Assembly (NCBI GenBank): GCA_043758775.1
Contig: JAYVMU010000042.1
Location: 1-64,000, forward strand
DNA: 64,000 nucleotides
Direction: 5' to 3'
Source of the DNA: JACMMS01 sp043758775
GTDB taxonomy: Bacteria > Pseudomonadota > Gammaproteobacteria > Burkholderiales > Methylophilaceae
Of this stretch, positions 18,718-28,000 are shown one piece after another. The notes below the pieces were generated by a model. That model had not been told where the DNA came from. It saw only the letters and a program-made list of their open reading frames with translations, and ran no database searches. Numbering within the stretch: position 1 is the stretch's first letter; each line of letters starts with the position of its first letter. The translations under genes were made by a program, and so were the position numbers.

Positions 18718-19031
18718 ACAGTTTCCCTCTAAGTACAGATTATTTAGGGCTACTCATACAAAAATTTATTAGCTAAAAATGCCTTGGCAAAAATTTTATT
18801 AGCGGCAATTCAATGGAGAAAACAACAGAACAACCGCGGAGAGCCCACGGTTGTTAAAAATTATGACAAACAACAACCGTAACACATGGTGACCATTAGC
18901 CACAGTGCCTTACGGGCAATGACCGTGCTAGCGGATATATAATTGCTGGTTATCATAAGGACATGGACTCTACTAGAGTGAGTTACCGAGGTCAAGCATA
19001 TTAAATAAAGGACTATTTGAGCACTGCTCTA
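18718..19031. other. Non-coding gap with overlapping alternative hairpins
   Basis: No convincing coding frame. AACAACCG at 18829-18836 can pair with CGGTTGTT at 18848-18855. Alternatively, ACGGTTGTT at 18847-18855 can pair with AACAACCGT at 18872-18880, so two stems compete for the same strand. Further symmetric elements are ATGGT-G-ACCAT (18886-18896), ACGG/CCGT (18912-18926) and ACTCTA-C-TAGAGT (18967-18979). There is no T-run, so it is not a standard terminator. It could be an untranslated leader of the EamA gene or a small RNA; I recognise no known family. Confidence 0.4.
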
Positions 19032-19943
19032 TCACAGGGCTTCCAAGCTATATTCTGCACAGATTATATGCGTTTGGTGCGGGTTAACCACGATGCTGTT
19101 TTCTAGCGCATTGGCGGTTTCTACGCATATCATCTTACGCCACTCGTCCTTAGTGCCTATATCAGTCATCTGAGCCGCTTTATCCGCCCATGGCGTCCAA
19201 ATTACCGTTGAATTACTGCCAGATTTTGCCACCCGAATTGCGCGATTAAAGCCTTCATCGACTATGGTGCAATCATCGCTATTGTTAATATAAACACGGT
19301 CAAACTCACTCTTGAACTCAAGTTTACCTTGCTGAGTACGGCGCTGGTAGTCATGCACCTTATCCGAGTAAAGCGATTGATCTAGTCCATTAATATGAAT
19401 ATTTTCCACATCACTCACATTAAAATAAGTGTGAAATGCCTCACCTATCATGAAGGGATGAGAGCCGTGGTTAGTGGTCGCTAAAGCGATTTTTAGCGTT
19501 TCGCCTACGGTAATTGTGATACTTAGCGCATGCGGATATGAAAGCTGACGTTTAGTTTCATCGGTTTCGCTCATGGTAAGCGTTAAGCGCGTAGCGCCAC
19601 TTGCAAGTGTTCTTACTTGCGTTACAGACCAAGGAATCACTCGCGCAAAGCCGTGCGGACAAAAACTACTGTCTGTTGGATGTGCGCCAAACCATGGCCA
19701 GCAAATAGGTATACCACCACGAATAGAACGCCCGGCAACATAGCGCGCATTACTTGATAGCCACAATACAGGCTGCGCAGCTGATTTTGGCTGCCAGTGC
19801 GTAATATGCGCACCTTGCAGCGCAATGGTTGCGCTCGCGAGTGGATTGTCTATCTGTAAAAAATGCAAGCCATTAACGTCCTGATAAGCACGCACCTGCA
19901 GATTATCCTGTTGTGGAGTTTTAATGTTGGTAACGGAGTTCAT
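19032..19943 (-). CDS. D-hexose-6-phosphate mutarotase (YeaD-like aldose 1-epimerase)
   Basis: 303 residues with the galactose-mutarotase beta-sandwich pattern of the YeaD group: LQGAHITHWQPK, the block RGGIPICWPWFGAHP, FCPHGFAR (catalytic histidine region), and GEAFHTYFNVSD with the second conserved histidine. It would interconvert alpha and beta anomers of glucose-6-phosphate or related sugar phosphates. It stands 86 bp downstream of ilvD on the same strand. Confidence 0.87.
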   Translation of the reverse strand: MNSVTNIKTPQQDNLQVRAYQDVNGLHFLQIDNPLASATIALQGAHITHWQPKSAAQPVLWLSSNARYVAGRSIRGGIPICWPWFGAHPTDSSFCPHGFARVIPWSVTQVRTLASGATRLTLTMSETDETKRQLSYPHALSITITVGETLKIALATTNHGSHPFMIGEAFHTYFNVSDVENIHINGLDQSLYSDKVHDYQRRTQQGKLEFKSEFDRVYINNSDDCTIVDEGFNRAIRVAKSGSNSTVIWTPWADKAAQMTDIGTKDEWRKMICVETANALENSIVVNPHQTHIICAEYSLEAL

Positions 19944-20029
19944 TGTTTATTTTGTTCACCTTTAATTTTTGCAATTGTTACTATATTTCTTTAATTAATC
20001 AGTTTTGCTATGTGCCTGTTCTCAATTAG

Positions 20030-21880
20030 CTATTTCTCTATCTGAGAAACATCGCGGACTGCGCCACGAGCGGCACTAGTGCTCATTGCCGCATAAGCAC
20101 GCAATGCTGGTGACACGAAACGCTCGCGATTGACAGGTTTCCAGGCGGATTGGCCTTTATCTTCCATTTTGCTGCGGCGATGCGCCATTTCCTCATCGGT
20201 AATGACTAAATGAATAGTACGGTTTGGTATATCAATCTCAATAATGTCATTTTCTTCTACCAAGCCAATCGCGCCGCCCTCAGCGGCTTCTGGTGATACA
20301 TGACCAATACTTAAACCTGATGTACCACCTGAAAATCTACCATCCGTTAATAAGGCACATTCCTTACCCAGACCTTTAGATTTCAAATAACTGGTTGGGT
20401 ATAGCATCTCTTGCATGCCCGGGCCGCCGCGCGGGCCTTCGTAGCGAATTACTACGACATCACCTGCCACAATTTTGTCGCCCAAAATGCCCTCAACTGC
20501 AGCATCTTGCGATTCAAATATGCGTGCTCGGCCAGTAAATTTCAAAATACTGTCATCAACTCCGGCTGTTTTAACAATGCAGCCATCCAGCGCAATATTG
20601 CCGTAAAGCACCGCTAAACCGCCATCTTGGCTATAAGCATGCGCTTTATCACGAATGCAACCTTCCGCTCTATCCACATCTAATTCTGGCCACAGCATAC
20701 TTTGGCTGAATGCAATGGTAGTGGTAATACCGCCTGGCGCTGCACGATAAAATTTTAAGACTTCTTCATCTTTTGTCGTTGCAACATCCCATTTATCCAG
20801 CGCATCGCCCATGGTTGGGCTATGTACGGTAGGTGTATCACGATGAATAACACCGGCACGGTCTAACTCACTTAAAATACCCATCACACCACCGGCACGG
20901 TGTACATCTTCCATATGATATTTAGCCGTTGCTGGCGCTACTTTACACACACACGGTACGTTACGTGAAATACGGTCTATGTCTTTCATGGTAAAATCCA
21001 AGCCAGCCTCATGTGCCGCAGCCAGCAAATGTAATACGGTATTGGTCGAGCCACCCATCGCCACATCTAATGCCATGGCGTTCTCAAACGCTTTAAAATT
21101 GGCAATAGAGCGGGGCAATACGCTGTAATCATCTTGCTCATAATGGCGTTTTGCAAGGTCAACAATCAAACGTCCAGCCTGTAAGAATAATTGCTTACGT
21201 GCGCCATGCGTCGCTAACGTTGAGCCGTTACCTGGCAAGCTTAATCCTAGCGCCTCGGTTAAACAGTTCATTGAATTCGCAGTAAACATACCTGAACATG
21301 AACCACAAGTTGGGCAAGCTGAACGTTCAATCGCATCAGATTCCGCATCAGAAACATTGCTATCCACACCAGCCACCATGGCATCTACTAAATCGAGCTT
21401 ATGCGAAACACCGTTCCAATTCACTTTGCCCGCCTCCATTGGGCCACCAGACACAAACACCACAGGAATATTCAAGCGCAATGCCGCCATCAACATGCCC
21501 GGGGTAATTTTGTCACAGTTAGAGATACATACTAACGCGTCAGCACAATGCGCGTTGACCATATATTCCACAGAGTCAGCAATCAAATCGCGGCTGGGCA
21601 AGCTGTACAGCATGCCACTATGACCCATAGCAATACCGTCATCTACCGCGATAGTATTGAACTCTTTGGCTACTCCACCGGCTTTTTCAATTTCACGCGC
21701 GACCATTTGACCCAAGTCTTTTAAATGCACATGACCTGGTACAAATTGCGTGAACGAGTTAGAAATCGCAATAATTGGTTTATTAAAATCGCCATCCTTC
21801 ATGCCGGTTGCGCGCCAAAGTGCGCGGGCACCCGCCATATTGCGGCCGTGTGTAGTGGTACGTGAACGATAAACTGGCAT
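20030..21880 (-). CDS. ilvD: Dihydroxy-acid dehydratase
   Basis: 616 residues, same as the Escherichia coli enzyme. It dehydrates 2,3-dihydroxy acids to 2-keto acids in valine, leucine and isoleucine synthesis. Iron-sulfur ligands are visible in SNCDKITPGMLMA and ACPTCGSCSGMFTANSMNCL, and the C-terminal TDGRFSGGTSGLSIGHVSPEA is intact. It begins MPVYRSRTTTHGRNMAGARA, the standard start. It is not next to other ilv genes here. Confidence 0.97.
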   Translation of the reverse strand: MPVYRSRTTTHGRNMAGARALWRATGMKDGDFNKPIIAISNSFTQFVPGHVHLKDLGQMVAREIEKAGGVAKEFNTIAVDDGIAMGHSGMLYSLPSRDLIADSVEYMVNAHCADALVCISNCDKITPGMLMAALRLNIPVVFVSGGPMEAGKVNWNGVSHKLDLVDAMVAGVDSNVSDAESDAIERSACPTCGSCSGMFTANSMNCLTEALGLSLPGNGSTLATHGARKQLFLQAGRLIVDLAKRHYEQDDYSVLPRSIANFKAFENAMALDVAMGGSTNTVLHLLAAAHEAGLDFTMKDIDRISRNVPCVCKVAPATAKYHMEDVHRAGGVMGILSELDRAGVIHRDTPTVHSPTMGDALDKWDVATTKDEEVLKFYRAAPGGITTTIAFSQSMLWPELDVDRAEGCIRDKAHAYSQDGGLAVLYGNIALDGCIVKTAGVDDSILKFTGRARIFESQDAAVEGILGDKIVAGDVVVIRYEGPRGGPGMQEMLYPTSYLKSKGLGKECALLTDGRFSGGTSGLSIGHVSPEAAEGGAIGLVEENDIIEIDIPNRTIHLVITDEEMAHRRSKMEDKGQSAWKPVNRERFVSPALRAYAAMSTSAARGAVRDVSQIEK

Positions 21881-21939
21881 AGCTTTGGCCTTGAATAATT
21901 CTAAAAGTATAATTTTAGACTACTAAAGAATAATCAGCA

Positions 21940-24507
21940 TTATTTAATTAGTATAGAAGAGTCTTGCTGTAACAATTCACTAAATTGTTGTAACGGAATA
22001 GCTTGACTAAATAAAAAGCCCTGCCCTTGATGGCAACCAAAACTATTAAGCAAGGAAGCCTGTTCTATTGTTTCTATGCCTTCGGCTATCAAATCTTTAT
22101 TCAAGCTTTGCGTCATCGCGATAATGGCTTTAACCAGCAAAGCCGCATTCTTGTTGGTAGAAATATCATTCACAAATGAACGATCAATCTTTACTTGGGT
22201 AATAGGGAATTTATTTAAATAGGCTAGCGCAGAATAACCTGTACCAAAATCATCAATGGCTAAGGTAACTCCCATACGGGTGAGTTTTGTCAGCATTTTC
22301 AGTACATCATCGCTATCTTGCAACAACAGGCTTTCAGTAATCTCTAGCGTGATCCAACTAGGGTGACAACCTGTCGTTTGCAAACAATCGACTAAAGTTG
22401 CGTAAATATTATGCCGTACAAACTGCCGCGAAGATAAATTGACCGCAATCTTCAACGGTACATCCCTGCCCTTATTCAGTGCTACTGCAGCATGGCAAGC
22501 CTGTCGCAATACCCAAGCACCAATTTCTACAATCAAGCCGCATTCTTCCGCAATCGGAATAAATTTATCTGGGGCGATTTCACCCAATGCATTATTGTTC
22601 CATCTAAGTAGTGCTTCAGCACCTAATATCTTACCAAGCTTCATGTCAACGATAGATTGGTAATGTAAGGAAAATTCGTTGTTTGCGATGGCAAAACGCA
22701 ACGCAGTTTCTATGTCTAAACGCTCTGCGACGCTCGAAGTTAACGCAGCTGAATAAAACTGAATATTGTTACGACCTTTTTTCTTCGCGTGATACATCGC
22801 CGTATCGGCATATTTCATTAACCCTTCAATGTTTTCGCTATCGCTTGGATAGCAAGCAATTCCAGTACTGACGGTAATAAAAAAAGTATTACCCTCAATA
22901 TCGAAAGGTTCAGCAAAACAGATGGCAATTTTAGATGCCAGCCCAGCCAAGTCATGGTGGTGATTAATATCCATTGCTAATACAGCGAACTCATCGCCGC
23001 CTATGCGCGCAAGTACATCACTATTACGCACGCAGCTTGATAAGCGATTGCCGGCTTCTATTAACAATTGATCACCCACCGCATGGCCTAACGTATCGTT
23101 AATAGACTTAAAATAATCTAAATCCAAAAACAGCAATCCAAATAGATTTTGATAGCGCGTGGCATGATGCACGGCAAACTGCATGCGCTCATTGAGTAAA
23201 GTACGGTTGGGCAAATTAGTCAGTGGGTCATGGAATGCCAAATGTTCTAAACGCTGACGATACTGACTCATTTCTGTAATGTCACTGGCAATAGTAAGCG
23301 CACCAATTACCGCATTAAACTCATTAAATTCTGGCTCTAAAGTCAGCATATTCACGTAATTACGGCCTTCGTGCTCGCAATACAATTCAAAGGTTTGGCT
23401 AGTTCCACTTCGCATCACTTCCAGCAGACGTTCCTGAAAACGTTCGCCGGTAATGTTCTTGATACTAGAGCTCCACAATTCTTTAGGTGTTTTCCCTAAC
23501 AATGCGGGTATGGCTGATTCTTGAGAACCACGATTGCCCGTATTGATGAATATACGCTTGCAATCTAAGTCGTAACGCACAATAGTCAATGGCAGACTTT
23601 TGACTAGCGCTATATATTCCAGTTCTTTTCTTGAGATGTCTGAGCGTAACTTTTGGTTTTCTGTAAGATCCCGCGCAAACCCAACGGTGCCAATCACCTC
23701 ACCATTAATAGTAACGGGCGATTTATAAGTTTCGGCCCAGTAAGAGTTGCCATTACTTTTTCTAATGAGTTCCACATAATCGGCCGAGGTACCAGACTTT
23801 AAAACCTCCTCATCGCCTTCGATATATTGTTTAGCAAGTTCTTCTGGAAAAAAATCGAAATCTGTCTTACCTTCTAGCTCATGCGTATTGGTCACACCAG
23901 CCACTTGTGCAAAAACAGCATTGGTCGCTAAAAAACGATGGTCTTTATCTTTTAGCCAGACCATAAATGGAAAACTGTCAAGCAAGGCGCGCTGATAATG
24001 CTCGCGCCGTTTTATTTCATCATACTCAAGACGTTTATCCTGATCGTTTCTACGGCAAATTGTAACCGTGCCAACAACACGTTGCTGGCTATTAATGATA
24101 GGTGTGATATTAGCGGTCTCATACACCGGCGGCTCTGACGTATGAGCCTTATTGAGCAAAAGCGATTTGGGCTTAGCTGATGCAATCACTTGTTGCACTG
24201 CATAAGAATAATGACGGACGACAACGTCTTCAGGAAACAGCTCTAAACCTGTTTTTCCTTGCACATCAGACAACAAAACCTCTCTGGCATTGAGTATGGC
24301 AGGATTCACATACACCACAAGACCAAGATGATCCAGAATGGCAACCTTATCTTCAGCGGCATCAAACAACATGCTAAATAATGTGCAATATGCTTGAAGT
24401 GGCTTTTCGGCGAAAGCGAACCCTAGGCTATTTAGTTTAGTCAGTTCTAATTCACCTAAGTCAAATACAATCTTTTTGGATTTATCCACTTGCAAGCCAG
24501 CCTCCAC
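21940..24507 (-). CDS. PAS-PAS-PAS-GGDEF-EAL cyclic-di-GMP signalling protein
   Basis: 855 residues with no clear membrane span, so probably cytoplasmic. Three PAS-like sensor domains occupy about residues 35-150, 165-285 and 290-415. The diguanylate cyclase domain (about 430-585) has an intact RIGGDEFAVL site and an RNSD inhibitory I-site five residues before GGDEF. The EAL phosphodiesterase domain (about 605-850) shows GAEALLRW, NLSSRQF, LEITESLLL and IDDFGTGYSALAYLNKFP, so it may also be active. It could therefore make or break c-di-GMP in response to signals sensed by PAS; the ligand is unknown. It is a single gene divergent from lgt. Confidence 0.9.
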   Translation of the reverse strand: MEAGLQVDKSKKIVFDLGELELTKLNSLGFAFAEKPLQAYCTLFSMLFDAAEDKVAILDHLGLVVYVNPAILNAREVLLSDVQGKTGLELFPEDVVVRHYSYAVQQVIASAKPKSLLLNKAHTSEPPVYETANITPIINSQQRVVGTVTICRRNDQDKRLEYDEIKRREHYQRALLDSFPFMVWLKDKDHRFLATNAVFAQVAGVTNTHELEGKTDFDFFPEELAKQYIEGDEEVLKSGTSADYVELIRKSNGNSYWAETYKSPVTINGEVIGTVGFARDLTENQKLRSDISRKELEYIALVKSLPLTIVRYDLDCKRIFINTGNRGSQESAIPALLGKTPKELWSSSIKNITGERFQERLLEVMRSGTSQTFELYCEHEGRNYVNMLTLEPEFNEFNAVIGALTIASDITEMSQYRQRLEHLAFHDPLTNLPNRTLLNERMQFAVHHATRYQNLFGLLFLDLDYFKSINDTLGHAVGDQLLIEAGNRLSSCVRNSDVLARIGGDEFAVLAMDINHHHDLAGLASKIAICFAEPFDIEGNTFFITVSTGIACYPSDSENIEGLMKYADTAMYHAKKKGRNNIQFYSAALTSSVAERLDIETALRFAIANNEFSLHYQSIVDMKLGKILGAEALLRWNNNALGEIAPDKFIPIAEECGLIVEIGAWVLRQACHAAVALNKGRDVPLKIAVNLSSRQFVRHNIYATLVDCLQTTGCHPSWITLEITESLLLQDSDDVLKMLTKLTRMGVTLAIDDFGTGYSALAYLNKFPITQVKIDRSFVNDISTNKNAALLVKAIIAMTQSLNKDLIAEGIETIEQASLLNSFGCHQGQGFLFSQAIPLQQFSELLQQDSSILIK

Positions 24508-24639
24508 AATACGCCAAAATATCGTTGATTTAACTACAAATATCTAAATACATTCTGAATTAGAACTAAAATCGTACACCAACCCATCAAACTAACAAGT
24601 AAAATATGCGTAATTAAAATCACTTGGCTGAAAATTGTT

Positions 24640-25428
24640 ATGTTTGTACACCCCACTTTTGACCCTATTGCCATACACATTGGCCACTCATTTGGTATTC
24701 ACTGGTACGGCTTGATGTATCTAATTGGCTTTATGGCGTTTTTAGGATTAGGTAAATGGCAAATTAAATACCGCTCTTGGTACGGCTGGACAACACAAAT
24801 GCTGGATGATGCATTATTTTTTGGTGCTCTCGGAGTGATATTTGGCGGACGCTTAGGTTATGTTATATTTTATCAACCCGCGCATTTTATGCAACACCCG
24901 CTTGAAATAGCCGCCATTTGGCAAGGCGGCATGTCATTTCATGGTGGATTTTTGGGTGTGCTAGTTGCCATGTGGTTTTTTGCCAGAAAGTATCAAATCA
25001 CTTGGCTTAAGATTATGGATTTTGTTGCACCCTTGGTACCAATTGGCTTGGGTGCTGGACGTATGGGTAATTTCATTAATGGCGAATTATGGGGCAGACC
25101 CACCAATAGCAACTTTGGCATGATATTTCCGCAAGTTGATTTGATTGCACGTCACCCCTCACAACTATATGAATTCATATTAGAAGGTATCGTATTATTT
25201 TTAATACTCTGGATTTATTCAGCCAAGCCGCGTGCTACTGGCGCAATTTCTGCACTATTTTTAATCGGCTACGGTAGTTTTAGATTTTTGGTTGAATTCA
25301 CGCGCCAACCAGATGATTTCTTAGGCTTACTACAGTTGGGTATGAGCATGGGGCAATGGTTGAGCTTGCCGATGATATTAGCGGGAGTTGCCTTGTATTT
25401 CTATACGCAAAAGAATAAGCAGCTTTAA
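24640..25428 (+). CDS. lgt: Phosphatidylglycerol-prolipoprotein diacylglyceryl transferase
   Basis: 262-residue inner-membrane enzyme with seven predicted helices. It attaches diacylglycerol to the lipobox cysteine of prolipoproteins, the first step of lipoprotein maturation. The N-terminal FGIHWYGLMYLIGF and MSFHGGFLGVL blocks and the signature GRMGNFINGELWGRPT are intact. It converges with ybdD; two hairpins lie in the gap. Confidence 0.96.
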   Translation: MFVHPTFDPIAIHIGHSFGIHWYGLMYLIGFMAFLGLGKWQIKYRSWYGWTTQMLDDALFFGALGVIFGGRLGYVIFYQPAHFMQHPLEIAAIWQGGMSFHGGFLGVLVAMWFFARKYQITWLKIMDFVAPLVPIGLGAGRMGNFINGELWGRPTNSNFGMIFPQVDLIARHPSQLYEFILEGIVLFLILWIYSAKPRATGAISALFLIGYGSFRFLVEFTRQPDDFLGLLQLGMSMGQWLSLPMILAGVALYFYTQKNKQL

Positions 25429-25449
25429 CTAGCAATATTTTTAGTTACA

Positions 25450-25477
25450 TGGTGATCCGCCGTATGGCGCATCACCA
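25450..25477. terminator. Hairpin downstream of lgt (terminator-like, no T-run)
   Basis: TGGTGAT pairs with ATCACCA, one mismatch, then CGCC pairs with GGCG around a GTAT loop. It lies 21 bp after the lgt stop. Lack of a T-run means it may protect the mRNA end or act with Rho rather than terminate on its own. Confidence 0.4.
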
Positions 25478-25541
25478 GCACTGTTATATAGTTTCAGATG
25501 ATAGGTCTTTTATCCATGCAAACACTCGCACCATCTAAACC

Positions 25542-25570
25542 AACCTGACAGGTCGGCTGCCTATCAGGTT
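25542..25570. terminator. Hairpin downstream of ybdD (terminator-like, no T-run)
   Basis: AACCTGA pairs with TCAGGTT and, after one mismatch, AGG pairs with CCT around a 7-base loop. On the reverse strand it begins 12 bp after the ybdD stop, the expected place for the 3' end of the cstA-ybdD set. Confidence 0.45.
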
Positions 25571-25582
25571 TATCTAGCCTAT

Positions 25583-25762
25583 TTAACAACAACGTTTTAT
25601 ACTTTTCCACTTACCATCTTGCCATTGTTTAAAAAACTCCTGCTTAGATAATGGCGGCTCTTCATGCCCATGTTCCGCAAATTGCAATAAATAGAGTTCA
25701 TAAGCATCATCGCCAGATAGCCTTCTAATATTGCCCCACAATTTTTTGAAAATATTTTTCAT
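25583..25762 (-). CDS. ybdD: YbdD/YjiX family small protein
   Basis: 59 residues matching the YbdD/YjiX (DUF466) pattern: an N-terminal KNIFKKLWGNIRRLSGDDAY, then HEEPPLSKQEFFKQWQDGKW and a short basic, cysteine-containing tail. Members are normally encoded directly behind cstA-type transporters. A GAGGTAA ribosome site 7 bases ahead of the ATG at 25762 supports this start. Here two genes separate it from cstA. Confidence 0.82.
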   Translation of the reverse strand: MKNIFKKLWGNIRRLSGDDAYELYLLQFAEHGHEEPPLSKQEFFKQWQDGKWKSIKRCC

Positions 25763-25791
25763 CACATTACCTCAACTAACATCTACACATT

Positions 25792-26874
25792 TTATTTAGT
25801 AGGACACAGTGCGCGCATACGCTCTGGCGTTGCTGGATGGCTAGATAAATAATCGCTCATTTGGCCTAAAGTTTTATCTTCTGCTTTAGTTTCTTTTGCT
25901 GGCTCTTTAGTCGCCTTAACCAGTTTCTGCTGTTGTTGCTTCGCGACAGAACTCGTTTCCAACTTACCCAGTATCGCTGCTAGATAGCAAGATGACAAGC
26001 CATTTCTACGCATCAACACAACACCATAATTATCAGCTTCACGCTCCATGTCCCGCGAATATTTTGCCCCCAATATGGCAGCGGGAGCAGCAGCCAGCAG
26101 AATGCTTATATCACCCAGCCACCAAGTTGCCACCAAACCTACAATTGACGTTTGCAATACCAGACGCGCTGCATGACGGCCTTGCACATGGCCTAACTCA
26201 TGTGCCAGCACACCCATCAGCTCATTATCGTCATCACTCAAACTCACTAAGCCATCTAGCATCACTATCGTACCTGACGGTAAAGCAAATGCGTTAGCGC
26301 CCATAGCTTCTGATGACCGATAAACAATCTTATAAGTATTTTTATCCGGCACAGCTACTAACTTGGCAAATTGTTCTGTCAGTGCTTGTTGGCGCACTTT
26401 TGTGAGCTTGCTCGGGGTTAGCAGTTTGTATTGTTCAAGCGACTCCAAAGTACCACTGTCCAATACTTGCAAACTAGATTTTGGCAAGCGCATGGCAATG
26501 ACTTTCGTCAAAGCAGGCAAACCGTAAACGTAGCCCAACCCAATTAACATCACAAAAAACACTGCACAGGCTAATGCACCGTAAATATTATGTTGCACTC
26601 TCTCTAGTAAATCAGGTGTGAGTTTTAACTCACTTAACAAACTATCTAAATCTGTTAAATTAGTGATCTCACAAAAACCTTTGCTTTTATGGCTAATGCT
26701 ACGAGGAGCGCTACCCAAACGCTCCGATATACGTATTTCACCTATTGGCCAACGCATATCAATTCTGTCACCTTGAATACGAATACCGCCCTGCTCAACA
26801 CTCAGCATTACAGGGTAGGCTTCTGAGCTTTGTAAATCATAATAATTAGCTTTGCAAATCATAAAATGCAACAA
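25792..26874 (-). CDS. M48 family membrane-associated metalloprotease
   Basis: 360 residues. An N-terminal beta-rich region (about 8-70) precedes a membrane helix near 98-120 (ALACAVFFVMLIGLGYVYGL) and the peptidase domain. The zinc site is HELGHVQGRH near residue 223, with the downstream glutamate ligand in MEREADNYG. The family includes the periplasmic quality-control proteases (HtpX/BepA-like). It follows the DUF898 gene by 6 bp, a pairing I recall from other proteobacteria. Confidence 0.88.
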   Translation of the reverse strand: MLHFMICKANYYDLQSSEAYPVMLSVEQGGIRIQGDRIDMRWPIGEIRISERLGSAPRSISHKSKGFCEITNLTDLDSLLSELKLTPDLLERVQHNIYGALACAVFFVMLIGLGYVYGLPALTKVIAMRLPKSSLQVLDSGTLESLEQYKLLTPSKLTKVRQQALTEQFAKLVAVPDKNTYKIVYRSSEAMGANAFALPSGTIVMLDGLVSLSDDDNELMGVLAHELGHVQGRHAARLVLQTSIVGLVATWWLGDISILLAAAPAAILGAKYSRDMEREADNYGVVLMRRNGLSSCYLAAILGKLETSSVAKQQQQKLVKATKEPAKETKAEDKTLGQMSDYLSSHPATPERMRALCPTK

Positions 26875-26880
26875 CTCGAT

Positions 26881-27909
26881 TTATAGCGAAATATCAATAT
26901 CAAAAATATCTGCCGCACCTTCACCAGTGGCACTAATATCAGACTCTTGATTTGCCACAAAAGTTTGTAAATCACCTTCAATCTCTACATTAAGGCACTC
27001 TAGGCGATATTTAAGCAAACGTATACTAGCAAATGGCTTGTATAGACCTAGCGTTAAAATAATACCCAATACGTTGGTGGTGTAAATAAATAACAGTGTG
27101 CGCGCTTGTAAATGACTATTAAATTGATAATCACCAAGTCTGGTTTTATTCCATATCAGGTTTTGTATGCGGGAGCTGAAATAAGGGCCAATAAATAAAG
27201 CAAATAAAATAATCAGCCCATAAATCATTGCAACTAAAACCAATATTTTCTTGGGGGCTGTCGCAAAGCCACCCATGCCGCTCCAACCCAAACCAGCAAA
27301 ACCAACGCCAGCCAGTACGCCCAATCCCACCATAAAAGCAAAAGTGATGAAATAAATGATATAAAAACCACCTGTGTCAGCATGAAAAGAAAAAGACGTT
27401 TGCCCAAACAAGCTATTGTTATGTTGATATCTTTTCATGCGCTGATGAGCAAATGGCACCAGCATATACAGGGTCATCAAGGTAAGTATCGGCCACAATA
27501 AAAATACTTTATAGGCGCCGCCTACGCTACCTGCAAAGCGGAAACGTAGCCCTCGATAGCTACTATTGTGCAATTTAAAACGCAGTGAACGCTGAATAAG
27601 CCAGGGCAAAATTGCCATCAAGGCGGCTAGGGCGATAAAATATAAATTCATGCTGATTTTGATAGATTGACTGTAGGCAGTAAACAACACCAAAGCTACT
27701 AGACGGCCTTTTAGTATAACCACGGGTGAAGCGTGATAATCAAAACTTGCACCAGCCAAGTAAGTATTACGATAAAAATATTGATTTCGACGCACTTTCG
27801 CCCATGCACTATAAATGCCTAGCGTGGCAATAGTCAGTAATAAATTAACGATCCAAATCTTAAAATACTCACGTCCACTACCTGTAAATTCAAAATGATT
27901 CTTCTGCAT
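26881..27909 (-). CDS. DUF898 (YjgN-type) inner-membrane protein
   Basis: 342 residues with about six to eight hydrophobic helices. The typical DUF898 start (FEFTGSGREYFKIWIVNLLL then TLGIYSAWAKVRRNQYFYRN) is repeated later as GIILTLGLYKPFASIRLLKYR, showing an internal duplication. Function unknown. It lies 6 bp upstream of the M48 protease and 91 bp downstream of cstA. Confidence 0.82.
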   Translation of the reverse strand: MQKNHFEFTGSGREYFKIWIVNLLLTIATLGIYSAWAKVRRNQYFYRNTYLAGASFDYHASPVVILKGRLVALVLFTAYSQSIKISMNLYFIALAALMAILPWLIQRSLRFKLHNSSYRGLRFRFAGSVGGAYKVFLLWPILTLMTLYMLVPFAHQRMKRYQHNNSLFGQTSFSFHADTGGFYIIYFITFAFMVGLGVLAGVGFAGLGWSGMGGFATAPKKILVLVAMIYGLIILFALFIGPYFSSRIQNLIWNKTRLGDYQFNSHLQARTLLFIYTTNVLGIILTLGLYKPFASIRLLKYRLECLNVEIEGDLQTFVANQESDISATGEGAADIFDIDISL

Positions 27910-28000
27910 TACGCACTCTAGTTCTTTCTTTTTTTAGTAGTTTTTTTGATTTGGTTAGAAATTAATTAATACAATTTTTTATTTTAGGTAAGTGATTATT

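Noticed and set aside
18800..19000. Possible 6S RNA or fluoride riboswitch
   Set aside because: A short GCTCTCCGCGGTTG stretch and a GCTAATGGTCACC stretch resemble parts of those RNAs, but neither the long 6S hairpin nor the riboswitch core can be formed.
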